In this document: positions 36,170 through 45,166 of the stretch, piece after piece
Position numbering within the stretch: position 1 is the stretch's first letter
Layout of the letters: each line of letters starts with the position of its first letter
NCBI RefSeq assembly: GCF_900090235.1
Contig: NZ_LT607750.1
Span: 1-64,000 of the forward strand
Direction of reading: 5' to 3'
Length of the DNA: 64,000 bases
From: Micromonospora echinaurantiaca
Lineage (GTDB): Bacteria; Actinomycetota; Actinomycetes; Mycobacteriales; Micromonosporaceae
Made by a program: the position numbers and the translations under genes
The notes under the pieces: model-generated
Database searches by the model: none
Seen by the model: only the letters and a program-made list of their open reading frames with translations
Told to the model about the DNA's origin: nothing

Positions 36170-36951
36170 CGCCGCTCCGCGGCGGCGGGCGCCGGCACGT
36201 CGCGCTCCATCAGCAGCTCGTGCAGGTCGGCGCTGACCTGGGCCACGTCGGCCAGGTGCGCGTTGCGGCCCAGGGTGCGCGGCCGCGGAATATTCACCTC
36301 CAGGATCCGGCGGATCCGGCCGGGGCGGGGGCTGAGCACCACGACCCGGTCGGCCAGCAGGACCGCCTCGTCGATCGAGTGGGTGACGAAGACGACGGTG
36401 GGGCTGCTCTCCATGTGGATCCGCTGGAGCTCGCCGGCGAGTTCCTCGCGGGTGAGCGCGTCGAGCGCGGAGAACGGCTCGTCCATCAGCATCACCCGCG
36501 GTTCGCCGATCAGCGACCGGCACAGCGAGACCCGCTGCTGCATGCCGCCGGAGAGCTCGTGGGGCAGGCGCTTCTCGAAACCGGCCAGGCCGGCCAGGTC
36601 GAGCAGTTGCCGGGCCCGTTCCCGGTGCTTGGCCCGCTTCCAGCCGAAGATCTCCACCGGCAGCAGGACGTTGTCCAGCACCGTGCGCCAGGGCAGCAGG
36701 GCGGGGCGCTGGAAGAGCATCGCGATGTCGCGGCGCGGGCGGGTGATCGGCGTACCGGCCACGGTGATCTCGCCGCTGGTCACCGGGAGCAGGCCGGCGA
36801 TCAGCCGGAGCAGCGTGGACTTGCCGCAGCCGGAGCGGCCGAGCACGGCCACGAACTCGCCCTCCGCGACGTGCAGGTCGATGCCGCGCAGCGCCTCGAC
36901 CCGCCCGCTACGGCCGTCGAAGGTGCGGGACACACCGGACAGTCGGATCAT
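36166..36951 (-). CDS. ABC transporter ATP-binding protein, SsuB/TauB/NrtD type
   Basis: A 261-residue ATPase for uptake of small anions or heterocycles. Walker A VLGRSGCGKSTLLRLIAG, Q-loop AMLFQRPALLPWRTVLDNV, signature LSGGMQQRVSLCRSLIG, Walker B VMLMDEPFSALDALTREEL and H-loop FVTHSIDEAVLLADRVVVLS are complete. It is transcribed away from the binding protein and permease (37218-39235), which probably form the same importer. It ends in a 4-base overlap with micro-ORF A. Confidence 0.92.
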   Translation of the reverse strand: MIRLSGVSRTFDGRSGRVEALRGIDLHVAEGEFVAVLGRSGCGKSTLLRLIAGLLPVTSGEITVAGTPITRPRRDIAMLFQRPALLPWRTVLDNVLLPVEIFGWKRAKHRERARQLLDLAGLAGFEKRLPHELSGGMQQRVSLCRSLIGEPRVMLMDEPFSALDALTREELAGELQRIHMESSPTVVFVTHSIDEAVLLADRVVVLSPRPGRIRRILEVNIPRPRTLGRNAHLADVAQVSADLHELLMERDVPAPAAAERR

Positions 36952-37044
36952 CCCCGGCGGCCTTCCCTGAGTGGGCGATCAGTAACGCGGCAAAGGGTAT
37001 CCGGCTCGTGCCCATGACGCACCGTCCGGGGTGGACGTCACTTT

Positions 37045-37060
37045 GTTTCCGTTCCGCAAC
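37045..37060 (+). promoter_or_regulatory. Possible GlnR half-site
   Basis: GTTTC-n6-GCAAC (37045-37060) in the divergent promoter region between the ABC ATPase and binding-protein genes. It matches one b-a half of the GlnR box in reverse orientation, and resembles the nasA site around GTTTCGGTCCTGTCAA. A full box is not visible, so this is tentative. Confidence 0.25.
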
Positions 37061-37217
37061 CCGGTACGCCTGGCACCACAAAGGTGTGGTTCTCGTACGC
37101 TGTGCCCGCGAAGAGTCCCCTCACGACGGTGGTGTCGGCTTCACCCCCTCCGCCGACGCCGCCAGACAACCCCTCCGGTGGCCAGCGGGCCCCGGTCGGA
37201 AAGGACATGGTGCACTG

Positions 37218-38249
37218 ATGAGAAGGCTGACCCGTACGGTCGCCACGGCCGCCCTGGCCACCGCGCTGGCCCTGGTATCGGCGTGCAGCGGTGGTTCCGA
37301 CTCCGGCGACGACGCCAAGGCCCCCGACGGCGCGGCGCTGGAGAAGGTGACCTACCTCACCTCGTTCGGCAACTTCGGCCGCGACTCCTACGCCTGGGTG
37401 GCGAAGGAGAAGGGCTTCTTCAAGGACGCCGGCTTCGACGTGGAGATCAAGCCCGGCCAGGGCACCGGTGCCGTCATCCAGACGATCGTCGGCGGCCAGG
37501 CACAGTTCGGCCCGATCGACCTGACCGGTGGCCTGCTCCAGCTCGGCAACGGCCAGGCGAAGGACTTCGTCGCGGTGGCCGCGATCCAGCAGCGCACCAT
37601 GGCGGCGATCGCCACCGTCGAGGGCAAGAACATCGCGTCGCCGAAGGACCTGGAGGGCAAGAAGCTCGCCGACACCCCCGGCTCCGTGGTCCGCAACCTC
37701 TTCCCGACGTACGCCCGGATGGCCGGCGTGGACGCCAGCAAGGTGACCTGGGTCAACGGTGAGGCGCAGACTCTGATGGGCACCCTGGCCAGCGGCCAGG
37801 TGGACGGCATCGGCCAGTTCGTCGTCGGGCAGCCGACGATCGAGACGGTGACCAAGAAGAAGGCCGTCCTGCTGCCGTACAGCAACGTGATGCAGGACCT
37901 CTACGGCAACGTGCTGATCACCTCGGCGAAGATCGCCAAGGAGAAGCCGGAGATGGTCAAGCGGTTCACCGCCGCCCTGCTCAAGGGCCTGGAGTACAGC
38001 CTGGCCAACCCGAAGGAGGCGGCCGAGCTGTTGAAGAAGAACGTGGACGCCACCAACATCGACGCGGCCGCCGCCGAGCTGCAGCTGATGGCCGGTTACG
38101 TCCGCTCCAGCAACTCGGGCACCGCGATCGGCACCCTGGACAGCGGCCGGGTCGCCAAGAGCATCGCGATCCTGCAGGGCGCCGGGTCGCTCAAGCAGAA
38201 CATCACCCCCGACCAGATCATCGACTTCAACCTCGCGCCGAAGGCCTGA
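37218..38249 (+). CDS. ABC transporter substrate-binding lipoprotein, NMT1/THI5-like
   Basis: A 343-residue exported lipoprotein. The signal peptide ends in the lipobox LVSAC (Cys about residue 24), followed by a Gly/Ser/Asp linker. The body has the NMT1/THI5 fold pattern: YAWVAKEKGFFKDAGFDVEI, GGQAQFGPIDLTGGLLQLGN, LEGKKLADTPGSVVRNLFPT and ASGQVDGIGQFVVGQPTIET. This family binds HMP, sulfonates, nitrate-like anions, riboflavin and others; the ligand cannot be told. ATG 37218 follows GGAAAGGA. The permease gene is next. Confidence 0.88.
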   Translation: MRRLTRTVATAALATALALVSACSGGSDSGDDAKAPDGAALEKVTYLTSFGNFGRDSYAWVAKEKGFFKDAGFDVEIKPGQGTGAVIQTIVGGQAQFGPIDLTGGLLQLGNGQAKDFVAVAAIQQRTMAAIATVEGKNIASPKDLEGKKLADTPGSVVRNLFPTYARMAGVDASKVTWVNGEAQTLMGTLASGQVDGIGQFVVGQPTIETVTKKKAVLLPYSNVMQDLYGNVLITSAKIAKEKPEMVKRFTAALLKGLEYSLANPKEAAELLKKNVDATNIDAAAAELQLMAGYVRSSNSGTAIGTLDSGRVAKSIAILQGAGSLKQNITPDQIIDFNLAPKA

Positions 38250-38347
38250 TCGACGTCGAGCGTGCCACGGGGGTGCGACCCACCGGGATGCCCCGGAGGG
38301 CGCACCCCCGTCGCGTGCCGGCCGCGGCCGGCAGGAGAGGAGGACCC

Positions 38348-39235
38348 GTGACGGAGACGACCGGTACCCGATCCGGCCCCACCGGGGCGGGCCGGGCGAC
38401 CGGCCCTGACGCACCCCCGGGGGCGACGCCCACCACGGCGCCGGCGGTCCCGGCCGCCCGCCGGTCGGAGGTACGCCCGGGAGCGGTGGGCCTGCCGCTG
38501 CTCGGCCTGGTGATCGCGCTGACCGCCTGGTGGCTGGTCACGTCGGTGCTGGAACTGGTGCACCCGGCGTCCCTGCCGCCACCGCAGGCGGTGTGGCGCT
38601 CGCTGAGCTCGACCGTCGACGTGCTGCTGCCGGCACTGGGCTGGACCACCCTGATGACGCTGGTCGGCTTCCTGCTCTCGGCGGTCGCCGGGGTGCTGAT
38701 CGGGATGGCGCTGGCCGCCTCCCGCCGGGTCGAGCGGATGTTCGCGCCGCTGCTGGTGGCGGTCAACGCGGTGCCGAAGATCGCCCTCGGCCCGCTGCTG
38801 GTGGTCTCGGTCGGCTGGGGCGAGAAGCCCATCCTGACCATGGTCTTCCTGCTCTGCTTCTTCCCGATCGTGCTCTCCACGGCGACCGGTCTCACCACCA
38901 CCCCGGCGGACCTGGCCGAACTGGCCCGGTCGCTGAACGCCTCGTGGTGGCAGGCGTTCCGCAAGGTGCGTTTCCCGGCCGCGCTGCCGCAGATCTTCGT
39001 CGGGCTCAAGGTGGCGATGCCGCTGGCCGCGATCGGCGCGGTGATCGGCGAGTTCTACTCGGACCTGCCGGGCCTCGGCTACCAGATCCTGCAGTACAAC
39101 GGCATCGGCGACACCGCGACCGCCTGGGCGGCCATCGTGCTGATCGCGGCCATGAGCATCCTGCTCTACAGCGCTCTCTCCCTGGTCGAGCGCCTGGCCC
39201 TCCCCTGGCTCCGCGAAACCACCAGCAGCCGCTAA
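38348..39235 (+). CDS. ABC transporter permease, SsuC/TauC type
   Basis: A 295-residue permease with about six membrane segments after a 50-residue Pro/Thr/Ala-rich cytoplasmic N-terminus. The EAA loop that meets the ATPase is LARSLNASWWQAFRKVRFPA. GTG 38348 lies behind AGGAGAGGAGGA. Together with the binding protein and the divergent ATPase it makes a complete importer. Confidence 0.9.
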   Translation: MTETTGTRSGPTGAGRATGPDAPPGATPTTAPAVPAARRSEVRPGAVGLPLLGLVIALTAWWLVTSVLELVHPASLPPPQAVWRSLSSTVDVLLPALGWTTLMTLVGFLLSAVAGVLIGMALAASRRVERMFAPLLVAVNAVPKIALGPLLVVSVGWGEKPILTMVFLLCFFPIVLSTATGLTTTPADLAELARSLNASWWQAFRKVRFPAALPQIFVGLKVAMPLAAIGAVIGEFYSDLPGLGYQILQYNGIGDTATAWAAIVLIAAMSILLYSALSLVERLALPWLRETTSSR

Positions 39236-39285
39236 CGGACTCCGTCAACGGATACGTCGACCGATGAATGTGTAGATCTGCCCAA

Positions 39286-39420
39286 GGTGTGGCCCGCCGT
39301 GCCCGGCGGAGGGATCAAGCCTGACCGCCCGGAGCCGGGTACGGCGGGCCACACCGCCCCACCGTGCCCGGCGGAGGGATCAAGCCTGACCGCCCGGAGC
39401 CGGGCACGGTAGGCCACACC
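39286..39420. repeat. Duplicated 65-base stem-loop between convergent genes
   Basis: The arms 39286-39307 and 39334-39355 form a 22-base inverted repeat with one mismatch around a 26-base loop. A second copy 65 bases on has perfect 12-base arms (39361-39372 and 39399-39410) and the same loop, beginning GGAGGGATCAAGCC. The pair lies between the permease and the convergent binding-protein gene, so bidirectional termination is the simplest role. Confidence 0.85.
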
Positions 39421-39452
39421 CCCACCGCGCCCACGACGAACCAGGCGCAAGA

Positions 39453-40634
39453 TCAGCCCGCCAAGCGCCAACGCCCGTTCCGCGCCACCAGCGTGGTGAG
39501 CGCCTGCGGCATCAGCCCGGAGTGGTTGTCCGGCGTCATCCGGATCGGCCCGGACAGACCGTCCATCTGGGACGTTTCCAGCACGTCCCGGAGGCCGTCC
39601 CGGTTCACCTGCCCGGCCGGCCCGCCGGCGCGCAGTTCGGCGTCCGTGATGAGCTGCACCGCGTCCGCGGCGAACGACGAGGAGCCGTGGTAGCCGCCGA
39701 AGCGGGCGGTGTAGTCCTGGAACCACTGCCGGCGGGCGGCCTTCGCCGGGGTGGTGGCGATGACGTCGTCGATCACCATGGTCTGCGTGAAGATCAGCGT
39801 GGCCCGTTCGGTGGCCCGCGCCGCGGTGCCGAGGAAGAGGTCGCCGGCGGCCGAGGCGTCGAAGAAGAGCGATCCCTTGAACCCGGCCTGCTGGGCCGAG
39901 GTCGCGGCGAGCGTCGCCTGCTCCGGCGGGGTCCACACGACCAGCGCGTCCGGGTCGCGCGCGGTGAGGACGCCGACCTGCTGGGCGACCTCGGTGGCGG
40001 TGTTCGGCACCGCCACCTCGCGCTGTGACTTGACGTTCGCCTTGTCGAACTCGCGGAGCAGCGCGGCGAGCCCCTCGCGGCCGTAGTCGTCGTCGCTGTG
40101 CAGCACGCCGACCTTGCGGACGCCGGCACGGCGCAGTTCGGCGGTGAGGGCGGCGGCGCTGTCGGCCGCGTTCGGGGCCAGCTTGAACATGTACCGGCGC
40201 TGGGCCACCGGCTCGGCCACCGCGCCGGACGCGGCGAGGGCGATGGTGGGGATGCGCTTCTCGTCGATGGTCCGCGCGGCGCCGACGGCGCATTCGTTGC
40301 AGCCGCCCATGATGATCGCGCTGACCCGGGCGTCCTCGCTGAATTCGCTGATGTTGCGCAGCGACTCGCTGGCGTCGGACCGGTTGTCCTTCACCTTCAG
40401 TTCGATCTTCCGGCCGTTCAGCACACCGGAGGAGTTCAGCTGGTCGACCTTGAGTTCGAGGGCCCGCTGGTACGCCTTGCCGACCGGCGCGGCCGCGCCG
40501 GAGAGTTCCAGGTCGGCGGCGATGACGATGGGACTCGTGTCCTGCTCCTCCGCGCCGAACTGGCAGCCGGTGAGTGTGGTGGCCAGCACGGCCGATGCGA
40601 GCGCGGCGGCGGTCGCGGAGCGGATGGGGCTCAA
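39453..40634 (-). CDS. Branched-chain amino acid/amide-type substrate-binding lipoprotein
   Basis: A 393-residue periplasmic-binding-protein type I lipoprotein. The signal peptide ends in LTGC. IVIAADLELSGAAAPVGKAY, ALELKVDQLNSSGVLNGRKI and VGVLHSDDDYGREGLAALLR are LivJ/UrtA-family features. It begins with TTG 40634 behind GGAGGACTGAG. No permease or ATPase for this class is next to it, so it is either an orphan binding protein or a sensor; the conservon kinase gene starts 450 bases away on the other strand, which may matter. Confidence 0.87.
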   Translation of the reverse strand: MSPIRSATAAALASAVLATTLTGCQFGAEEQDTSPIVIAADLELSGAAAPVGKAYQRALELKVDQLNSSGVLNGRKIELKVKDNRSDASESLRNISEFSEDARVSAIIMGGCNECAVGAARTIDEKRIPTIALAASGAVAEPVAQRRYMFKLAPNAADSAAALTAELRRAGVRKVGVLHSDDDYGREGLAALLREFDKANVKSQREVAVPNTATEVAQQVGVLTARDPDALVVWTPPEQATLAATSAQQAGFKGSLFFDASAAGDLFLGTAARATERATLIFTQTMVIDDVIATTPAKAARRQWFQDYTARFGGYHGSSSFAADAVQLITDAELRAGGPAGQVNRDGLRDVLETSQMDGLSGPIRMTPDNHSGLMPQALTTLVARNGRWRLAG

Positions 40635-41085
40635 CTCAGTCCTCCAGGTGCGGCGCGGGCGCTACTGCCCGGTCACCGCCGGGTAATCCGTCCTCAATGG
40701 AGTGACGGTATGGTCTCTGCCGTACGGTGTGCGCGAAGCCTGCAAAACCATGCCAACGCCGCGCGCTGCGGTCAAGCGGCAGCGGCCGGAGGCATTTCGA
40801 GACACGGATCCCACATGTTGGGGTCACGAGATGTTTGCAAACGCTCACGCTACCGACAGGTATGACCACTCTGAAGTCACATGCCCTGTTCACGGGCTTG
40901 GGGAAATGTAGGTATCTGTTGACCGGATCACGGGTTGCGCGTCGTCCGACCGTTTCCTGCCCGCCTGCGGCTTCCCAAAAAACTTCTCGTCTGATGAAAT
41001 CGCGGCCGTGCCGCGCGTGGCGCTGGCCGCTGCACCAGGCACGGGTCGGTGGGTCAGGCGTGGGAGAAACGACGGAGGCGATGTC
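40635..41085. other. 451-base divergent region, AT-richer than the rest
   Basis: No gene is supported. The region holds GCTAC, GTCAC and GTAAT at 11-base spacing (40661-40687), close to the TTG start, which loosely fits a GlnR-type array. It also holds the palindrome GTTTGCAAAC (40833-40842) and a run CCCAAAAAACTTC near 40976. Both genes flanking it probably take their promoters from here. Confidence 0.45.
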
Positions 41086-44000
41086 GTGAGCACCGGACCG
41101 ACGACCCTGCCAGAAAGTGGCGACCAGCGCTCGCGTACCCGCCGGCGAATGCCCCGCCTGCGCGACGTCCGGATCCGGTCCAAGCTCGCGCTGATCCTCG
41201 TCGTGCCGGTCGCGGCGGTGATCGCGCTCGCCGCCGTCCGGCTGGTCTCCGTCGGTCAAGGGGCGTTCGACGCCACCCGGGCCCGGGCCCTCACCGCGCT
41301 CTCGATCGACGTCTCCGCGCTCACCCAGGCCGTGCACGCCGAGCGGATGGCGGCGTCCGCCTTCCTGGCCAGCCCGCAGCAGCAGGCCGACGCGTTCAAC
41401 CTGCGGGTGCGCCAGACGCAGCAGCGGGTCGACGAGTACCGCGCGGAGCGGGACCGGGTCGGTACGCCGCCGGCGGCGGTCCGGGACCGGCTCGCGGCCA
41501 TCGACAGCCACCTGGAGACGCTGGACAGCACCCGGCAGGAGGTGCTGGACCGGCAGCAGATGGCGGTCGCCGAGGCGGCGCTGCGCTACGGGGTGGTCCT
41601 CGCCGACCTGGTCGCCTACGGCGACGGGCTGGCCCAGCTGCCCGGTGACGAGCAGTTGGCGGACAGCCGGCGGGCGGTCGCGGCCTTCGCCCGCGCCAAG
41701 GCGGCGGTCGCCGAGCAGGAGTCCGTCGCGTTCACCGCGCTCAGCGGCGGCGAACTCGACGAGGAGCAGTTCTCCTCGTTCGTGGCCACCCAGACCAGCC
41801 AGCAGGAGGCGCTGATCGCCTTCTTCCTGGCCGCCGACCCGACGCAGCGCGCCCTGGTCGACAACACCGTCTCCGGTGACGCGGTCGTGCTGGCCGACCG
41901 GCTGGCCGCCGACATCACCCGCTCGGTCGGGCAGCGCTCCCTGGTCAGCGCCCAGGACGCCACCACCGCCATCGGCGCGGTCAACGACCTGATGCGGTGG
42001 GCCGAGATCCAGTTGCAGGACCGGCTGCTCGCCCAGGCCGAGGACGCCCGCTCGGCGGTGATCCGGCAGGCCGTCATCGAGTCGGTGCTGGTGCTGCTCA
42101 CCCTGCTGATCGCGATCACGCTCGCGGTGGTGCTGGCCCGCTCGCTCAACCACTCGCTGCGCCGGTTGCGCGAGGGGGCCCTCTCGGTGGCCAACCACGA
42201 CCTGCCGGACGCGGTGCAGCGGCTGCAGAACATGGGCAGCGTCTCCGAGGGCGGCGTCGACGAGATCGTCCGCGAGGTACGGGACCCGATCAAGCTGGAC
42301 AGCCGGGACGAGGTGGGCCAGGTCGCGTTGGCCTTCAACGTGGTCCACCGGGAGGCGGTCCGGATCGCGGCCGAACAGGCCGCGCTGCGGACCAGCGTCT
42401 CGGCGATGTTCCTGAACCTGGCCCGCCGTAGTCAGACCCTGGTCGACCGGATGATCGGCGAGCTGGACGCGATCGAGCGCGGCGAGGAGGACCCGAAGCG
42501 GCTGGCCCAGCTCTTCGAGCTGGACCACCTGGCCACCCGGATGCGCCGCAACGACGAGAACCTGCTGGTGCTGGCCGGCGCCGACTCCGCCGTGCCGCGC
42601 CGCGACGACGCCCTGCTGGTGGACGTGCTGCGAGCCGCGCAGTCCGAGGTGGAGCTCTACAACCGGATCGAGTTCGGCACGGTGGACACCGACGTCTCGG
42701 TCGCCGCGCACGCGGTCAACGACGTGGTCCGGCTGGTCGCCGAGCTGCTCGACAACGCCACCCGGTTCTCGCCGCCGAACACCGTGGTGGTGGCGGACGG
42801 CCGGCGGATCCGCGACTACGTGCTGATCCAGGTGGAGGACCGCGGCCTCGGCCTCTCCGACGAGCAGCTCGACTCGCTCAACCGGCGGCTGGCCGCCCCG
42901 CCGAGCGTCGACGTCGCCGCCTTCCGGCTGATGGGCCTGGCCGTGGTGAGCCGGCTCGCGGCCCGCTACGGCATCCGGGTCGACCTGCGCCGCAACGTCG
43001 AGGGTGGCACCGTCGCCCAGGTGACGCTGCCCGCCGCCACGGTGGTGCTGCCGAGCCTGCGCGACCGCGGGCAGGCCATCACCCGGCCGCGCCAACCGCT
43101 CGCGGTCGAGCAGAGCCCGCGCGCCGCGGCCGGGTTCGGTGAGCCGCTGGCCGGGCGTACGGCCGCGGCCACCCTGCCCGACCAGTGGCGGACCGAGCCG
43201 GCGGCGCCGGCGCCGTGGCCGGCCCGGGAGCAGGTACGGGACACCACCTCGCCGGTGCAGGCCGGCGGCCTGCCGGCCGCCCACCCGACGCTCACCCCGC
43301 CGCCGGCGGCCCATCCGGGCTTCAGCGCCGACCAGGCCGGCATGCCGGCCGACGGACGCTCCACCCTGGACCGGCTGCCCCGGCGTACCCCCGGCGCGGC
43401 GGCCGACGGCGGGCCGCTCCTGCCGGCCGGCCCGGTCGCCGGCAGCGCCACCGCCGCCAGCACGCCCGGGACGAGCCCGTTCGGGGCGGCCGGCGGCGTC
43501 CCGAACGCAACCACCACGCCGGCGACGAACCCGTTCGGCGCGACCGGTCGCGTCCCGAGCACCGCCCCCACGCCGGCGACGAACGCCTTCGGGATGACCG
43601 GCGCGCCGAGCGGCGGCTCCGGCCGCGGGCTGGGGGCCGACCTGGCCGCCACCGCACCCCTGGCGCAGCCGGCCGCGCCGATCACCCCGCGCCCCGAGCA
43701 GCCGGCCGAGGCGCCGATCTTCCGGGAGATGGAAGCGGTCTGGTTCCGCTCGCACGGCGACGACGTCACGACCATCTTCGCCCGGCCCAACTTCGACCAG
43801 GACCCGTCCGCCTCCGCGGCGGCCGGGACGCAGCAACCGGCGGCGGCGTCGCCCGCGCGGCCACCGCTGCCCACCCGGTCCCCCGGTGCGTCGGCCACGC
43901 CGCCGCCCACTCAGCCTCCGCCGCCGTCGTACACTCCACCGGCCGCGGACACGTCGGCCACGGCGGCGCCGGCCACGGCGGCGCCGGCCACGGCGGGACC

Positions 44001-44310
44001 GGACCCGGCGGCGTCGGCCGCCGCGTCGGACCCGGACGCCTGGCGGACGGCCGCCGACGAGGGCTGGTCCCGGGCGAGCCGGGCCGCCGAGCCCACCACC
44101 GGCGGAACCACCCGGTCCGGGCTGCCCAAGCGGGTCCCGCAGGCGCAGCTGGTGCCGGGTGGCATCGAACCGCGCGGTGGCCGGGCACGGACCCGGCGCA
44201 CCCCGGACGACGTACGCGGCCTGTTGTCGGCCTACCACCGCGGCGTACAGCGCGGCCGGTCGGCCGGGACGGACCAGAACAGCACCTCGAACAAGGAGAC
44301 GAGCCGATGA
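41086..44310 (+). CDS. cvnA: Conservon sensor histidine kinase (CvnA-like)
   Basis: A 1074-residue membrane kinase-like protein. One helix near residues 25-45 (LALILVVPVAAVIALAAVRL), a roughly 270-residue outer helical sensing domain of the nitrate/nitrite-sensing type, a second helix at about 325-350 (VLVLLTLLIAITLAVVLA), a HAMP-like region to about 430, then an unusual dimerisation region (FELDHLATRMRRNDENLLVL) and an ATPase with N-box ELLDNATRFSPPN and G-box VEDRGLGLS (about 480-660). The last 400 residues are Pro/Ala/Thr-rich, probably disordered. GTG 41086 follows GACGGAGGCGATG. Such kinases lead cvn operons, which link a membrane signal to a Ras-like GTPase. Confidence 0.92.
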   Translation: MSTGPTTLPESGDQRSRTRRRMPRLRDVRIRSKLALILVVPVAAVIALAAVRLVSVGQGAFDATRARALTALSIDVSALTQAVHAERMAASAFLASPQQQADAFNLRVRQTQQRVDEYRAERDRVGTPPAAVRDRLAAIDSHLETLDSTRQEVLDRQQMAVAEAALRYGVVLADLVAYGDGLAQLPGDEQLADSRRAVAAFARAKAAVAEQESVAFTALSGGELDEEQFSSFVATQTSQQEALIAFFLAADPTQRALVDNTVSGDAVVLADRLAADITRSVGQRSLVSAQDATTAIGAVNDLMRWAEIQLQDRLLAQAEDARSAVIRQAVIESVLVLLTLLIAITLAVVLARSLNHSLRRLREGALSVANHDLPDAVQRLQNMGSVSEGGVDEIVREVRDPIKLDSRDEVGQVALAFNVVHREAVRIAAEQAALRTSVSAMFLNLARRSQTLVDRMIGELDAIERGEEDPKRLAQLFELDHLATRMRRNDENLLVLAGADSAVPRRDDALLVDVLRAAQSEVELYNRIEFGTVDTDVSVAAHAVNDVVRLVAELLDNATRFSPPNTVVVADGRRIRDYVLIQVEDRGLGLSDEQLDSLNRRLAAPPSVDVAAFRLMGLAVVSRLAARYGIRVDLRRNVEGGTVAQVTLPAATVVLPSLRDRGQAITRPRQPLAVEQSPRAAAGFGEPLAGRTAAATLPDQWRTEPAAPAPWPAREQVRDTTSPVQAGGLPAAHPTLTPPPAAHPGFSADQAGMPADGRSTLDRLPRRTPGAAADGGPLLPAGPVAGSATAASTPGTSPFGAAGGVPNATTTPATNPFGATGRVPSTAPTPATNAFGMTGAPSGGSGRGLGADLAATAPLAQPAAPITPRPEQPAEAPIFREMEAVWFRSHGDDVTTIFARPNFDQDPSASAAAGTQQPAAASPARPPLPTRSPGASATPPPTQPPPPSYTPPAADTSATAAPATAAPATAGPDPAASAAASDPDAWRTAADEGWSRASRAAEPTTGGTTRSGLPKRVPQAQLVPGGIEPRGGRARTRRTPDDVRGLLSAYHRGVQRGRSAGTDQNSTSNKETSR

Positions 44311-44714
44311 ACAGGCCAGCTGCGATGCAGGACATGGGTTGGCTGCTCACCAACTTCGCCGACAGCGTGGCGGGTATCGCCCACGTGGTGGCGGTGTCCG
44401 CCGACGGGCTGCTGCTCGCCTCCTCCCGGGACCTGCCGGCGGACCGGGCGGACCAGCTGGCCGCGATCACCTCCGGTGTGGTCAGCCTGACCGAGGGCGC
44501 GGCGCGGATGTTTAGCGCCGGTGGCGTGCTGCAGACGGTCATCGAGATGGACAGCGGCTACCTGTTCCTGATGTCCATCAGCGACGGGTCGTCGATGGCC
44601 GTGCTCGCCGCCCGCAGCTGCGACGTCGGCCAGGTGGGCTACGAGATGGCACTGCTGGTCGAGCGGGTCGGCGCCGCGCTGGTGCCGCTGCCCCGGGACG
44701 CGGTGCGGTCGTAG
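44307..44714 (+). CDS. cvnB: Roadblock/LC7 protein (CvnB)
   Basis: A 135-residue roadblock/LC7 fold (DMGWLLTNFADSVAGIAHVV, then VSADGLLLASSRDLPADRAD). In conservons this protein works with the Ras-like GTPase, probably as regulator. It overlaps cvnA by 4 bases (ATGA). Confidence 0.93.
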   Translation: MNRPAAMQDMGWLLTNFADSVAGIAHVVAVSADGLLLASSRDLPADRADQLAAITSGVVSLTEGAARMFSAGGVLQTVIEMDSGYLFLMSISDGSSMAVLAARSCDVGQVGYEMALLVERVGAALVPLPRDAVRS

Positions 44715-44800
44715 GGCGGCGACGCGCCGGCCCGCGCGTCGACCAGGGACAGGTGATCCGGTGCCGTCGGGCTCCGGTCGGGGAGAGGAGGTGACCGCGG

Positions 44801-45166
44801 ATGGACCATCGCCGTGCGGACCCGCGTGGCGAACTCGTGCGCCCGTACGCGGTCACCCGCGGTCGCACCGAACCCCGGCAGCTCATCGCCCTGGAGGCGG
44901 TGCTCTCCGCCAGCCCCACGGCGGTGGCCGAGTCCCGGTTCGCCGGCCACGACAAGCACCGCATCGCCACGGTCTGCGAGGGCCGGGCGCAGTCGCTGGC
45001 GGAGATCGCCGCGTACACCCGGATGCCGTTGGGGGTCGCCCGGGTGCTGGTCGCCGACATGGTGGCCGAGGGCCTGCTGACGCTACACACCGCCGCTCCG
45101 GCCGAGGGCTACGAGGAGCGGATGAACCTGCTTGGAAGGGTGCTAAGTGGACTTCGCGAACTATGA
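44801..45166 (+). CDS. cvnC: DUF742 protein (CvnC)
   Basis: A 121-residue DUF742 protein with a winged-helix-like core: VRPYAVTRGRTEPRQLIALE, QSLAEIAAYTRMPLGVARVL and ADMVAEGLLTLH. It is the third gene of every conservon; the exact role is not known. ATG 44801 is preceded by GGGGAGAGGAGGTGACCGCG, which gives two possible ribosome-binding positions. The end overlaps cvnD by 20 bases. Confidence 0.92.
   Translation: MDHRRADPRGELVRPYAVTRGRTEPRQLIALEAVLSASPTAVAESRFAGHDKHRIATVCEGRAQSLAEIAAYTRMPLGVARVLVADMVAEGLLTLHTAAPAEGYEERMNLLGRVLSGLREL

Noticed and set aside
36952..37217. TPP riboswitch ahead of the NMT1-type binding protein
   Set aside because: I looked because the family includes HMP-binding proteins and the thi operon is near. 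No CTGAGA or CCTGATC elements are present, so a thiamine link is not supported.
40636..44238. Minus-strand frame of 1200 codons across the conservon kinase
   Set aside because: It is antisense to cvnA, which has clear domains. The minus product is Arg/Gly/Asp-rich and unlike any protein.
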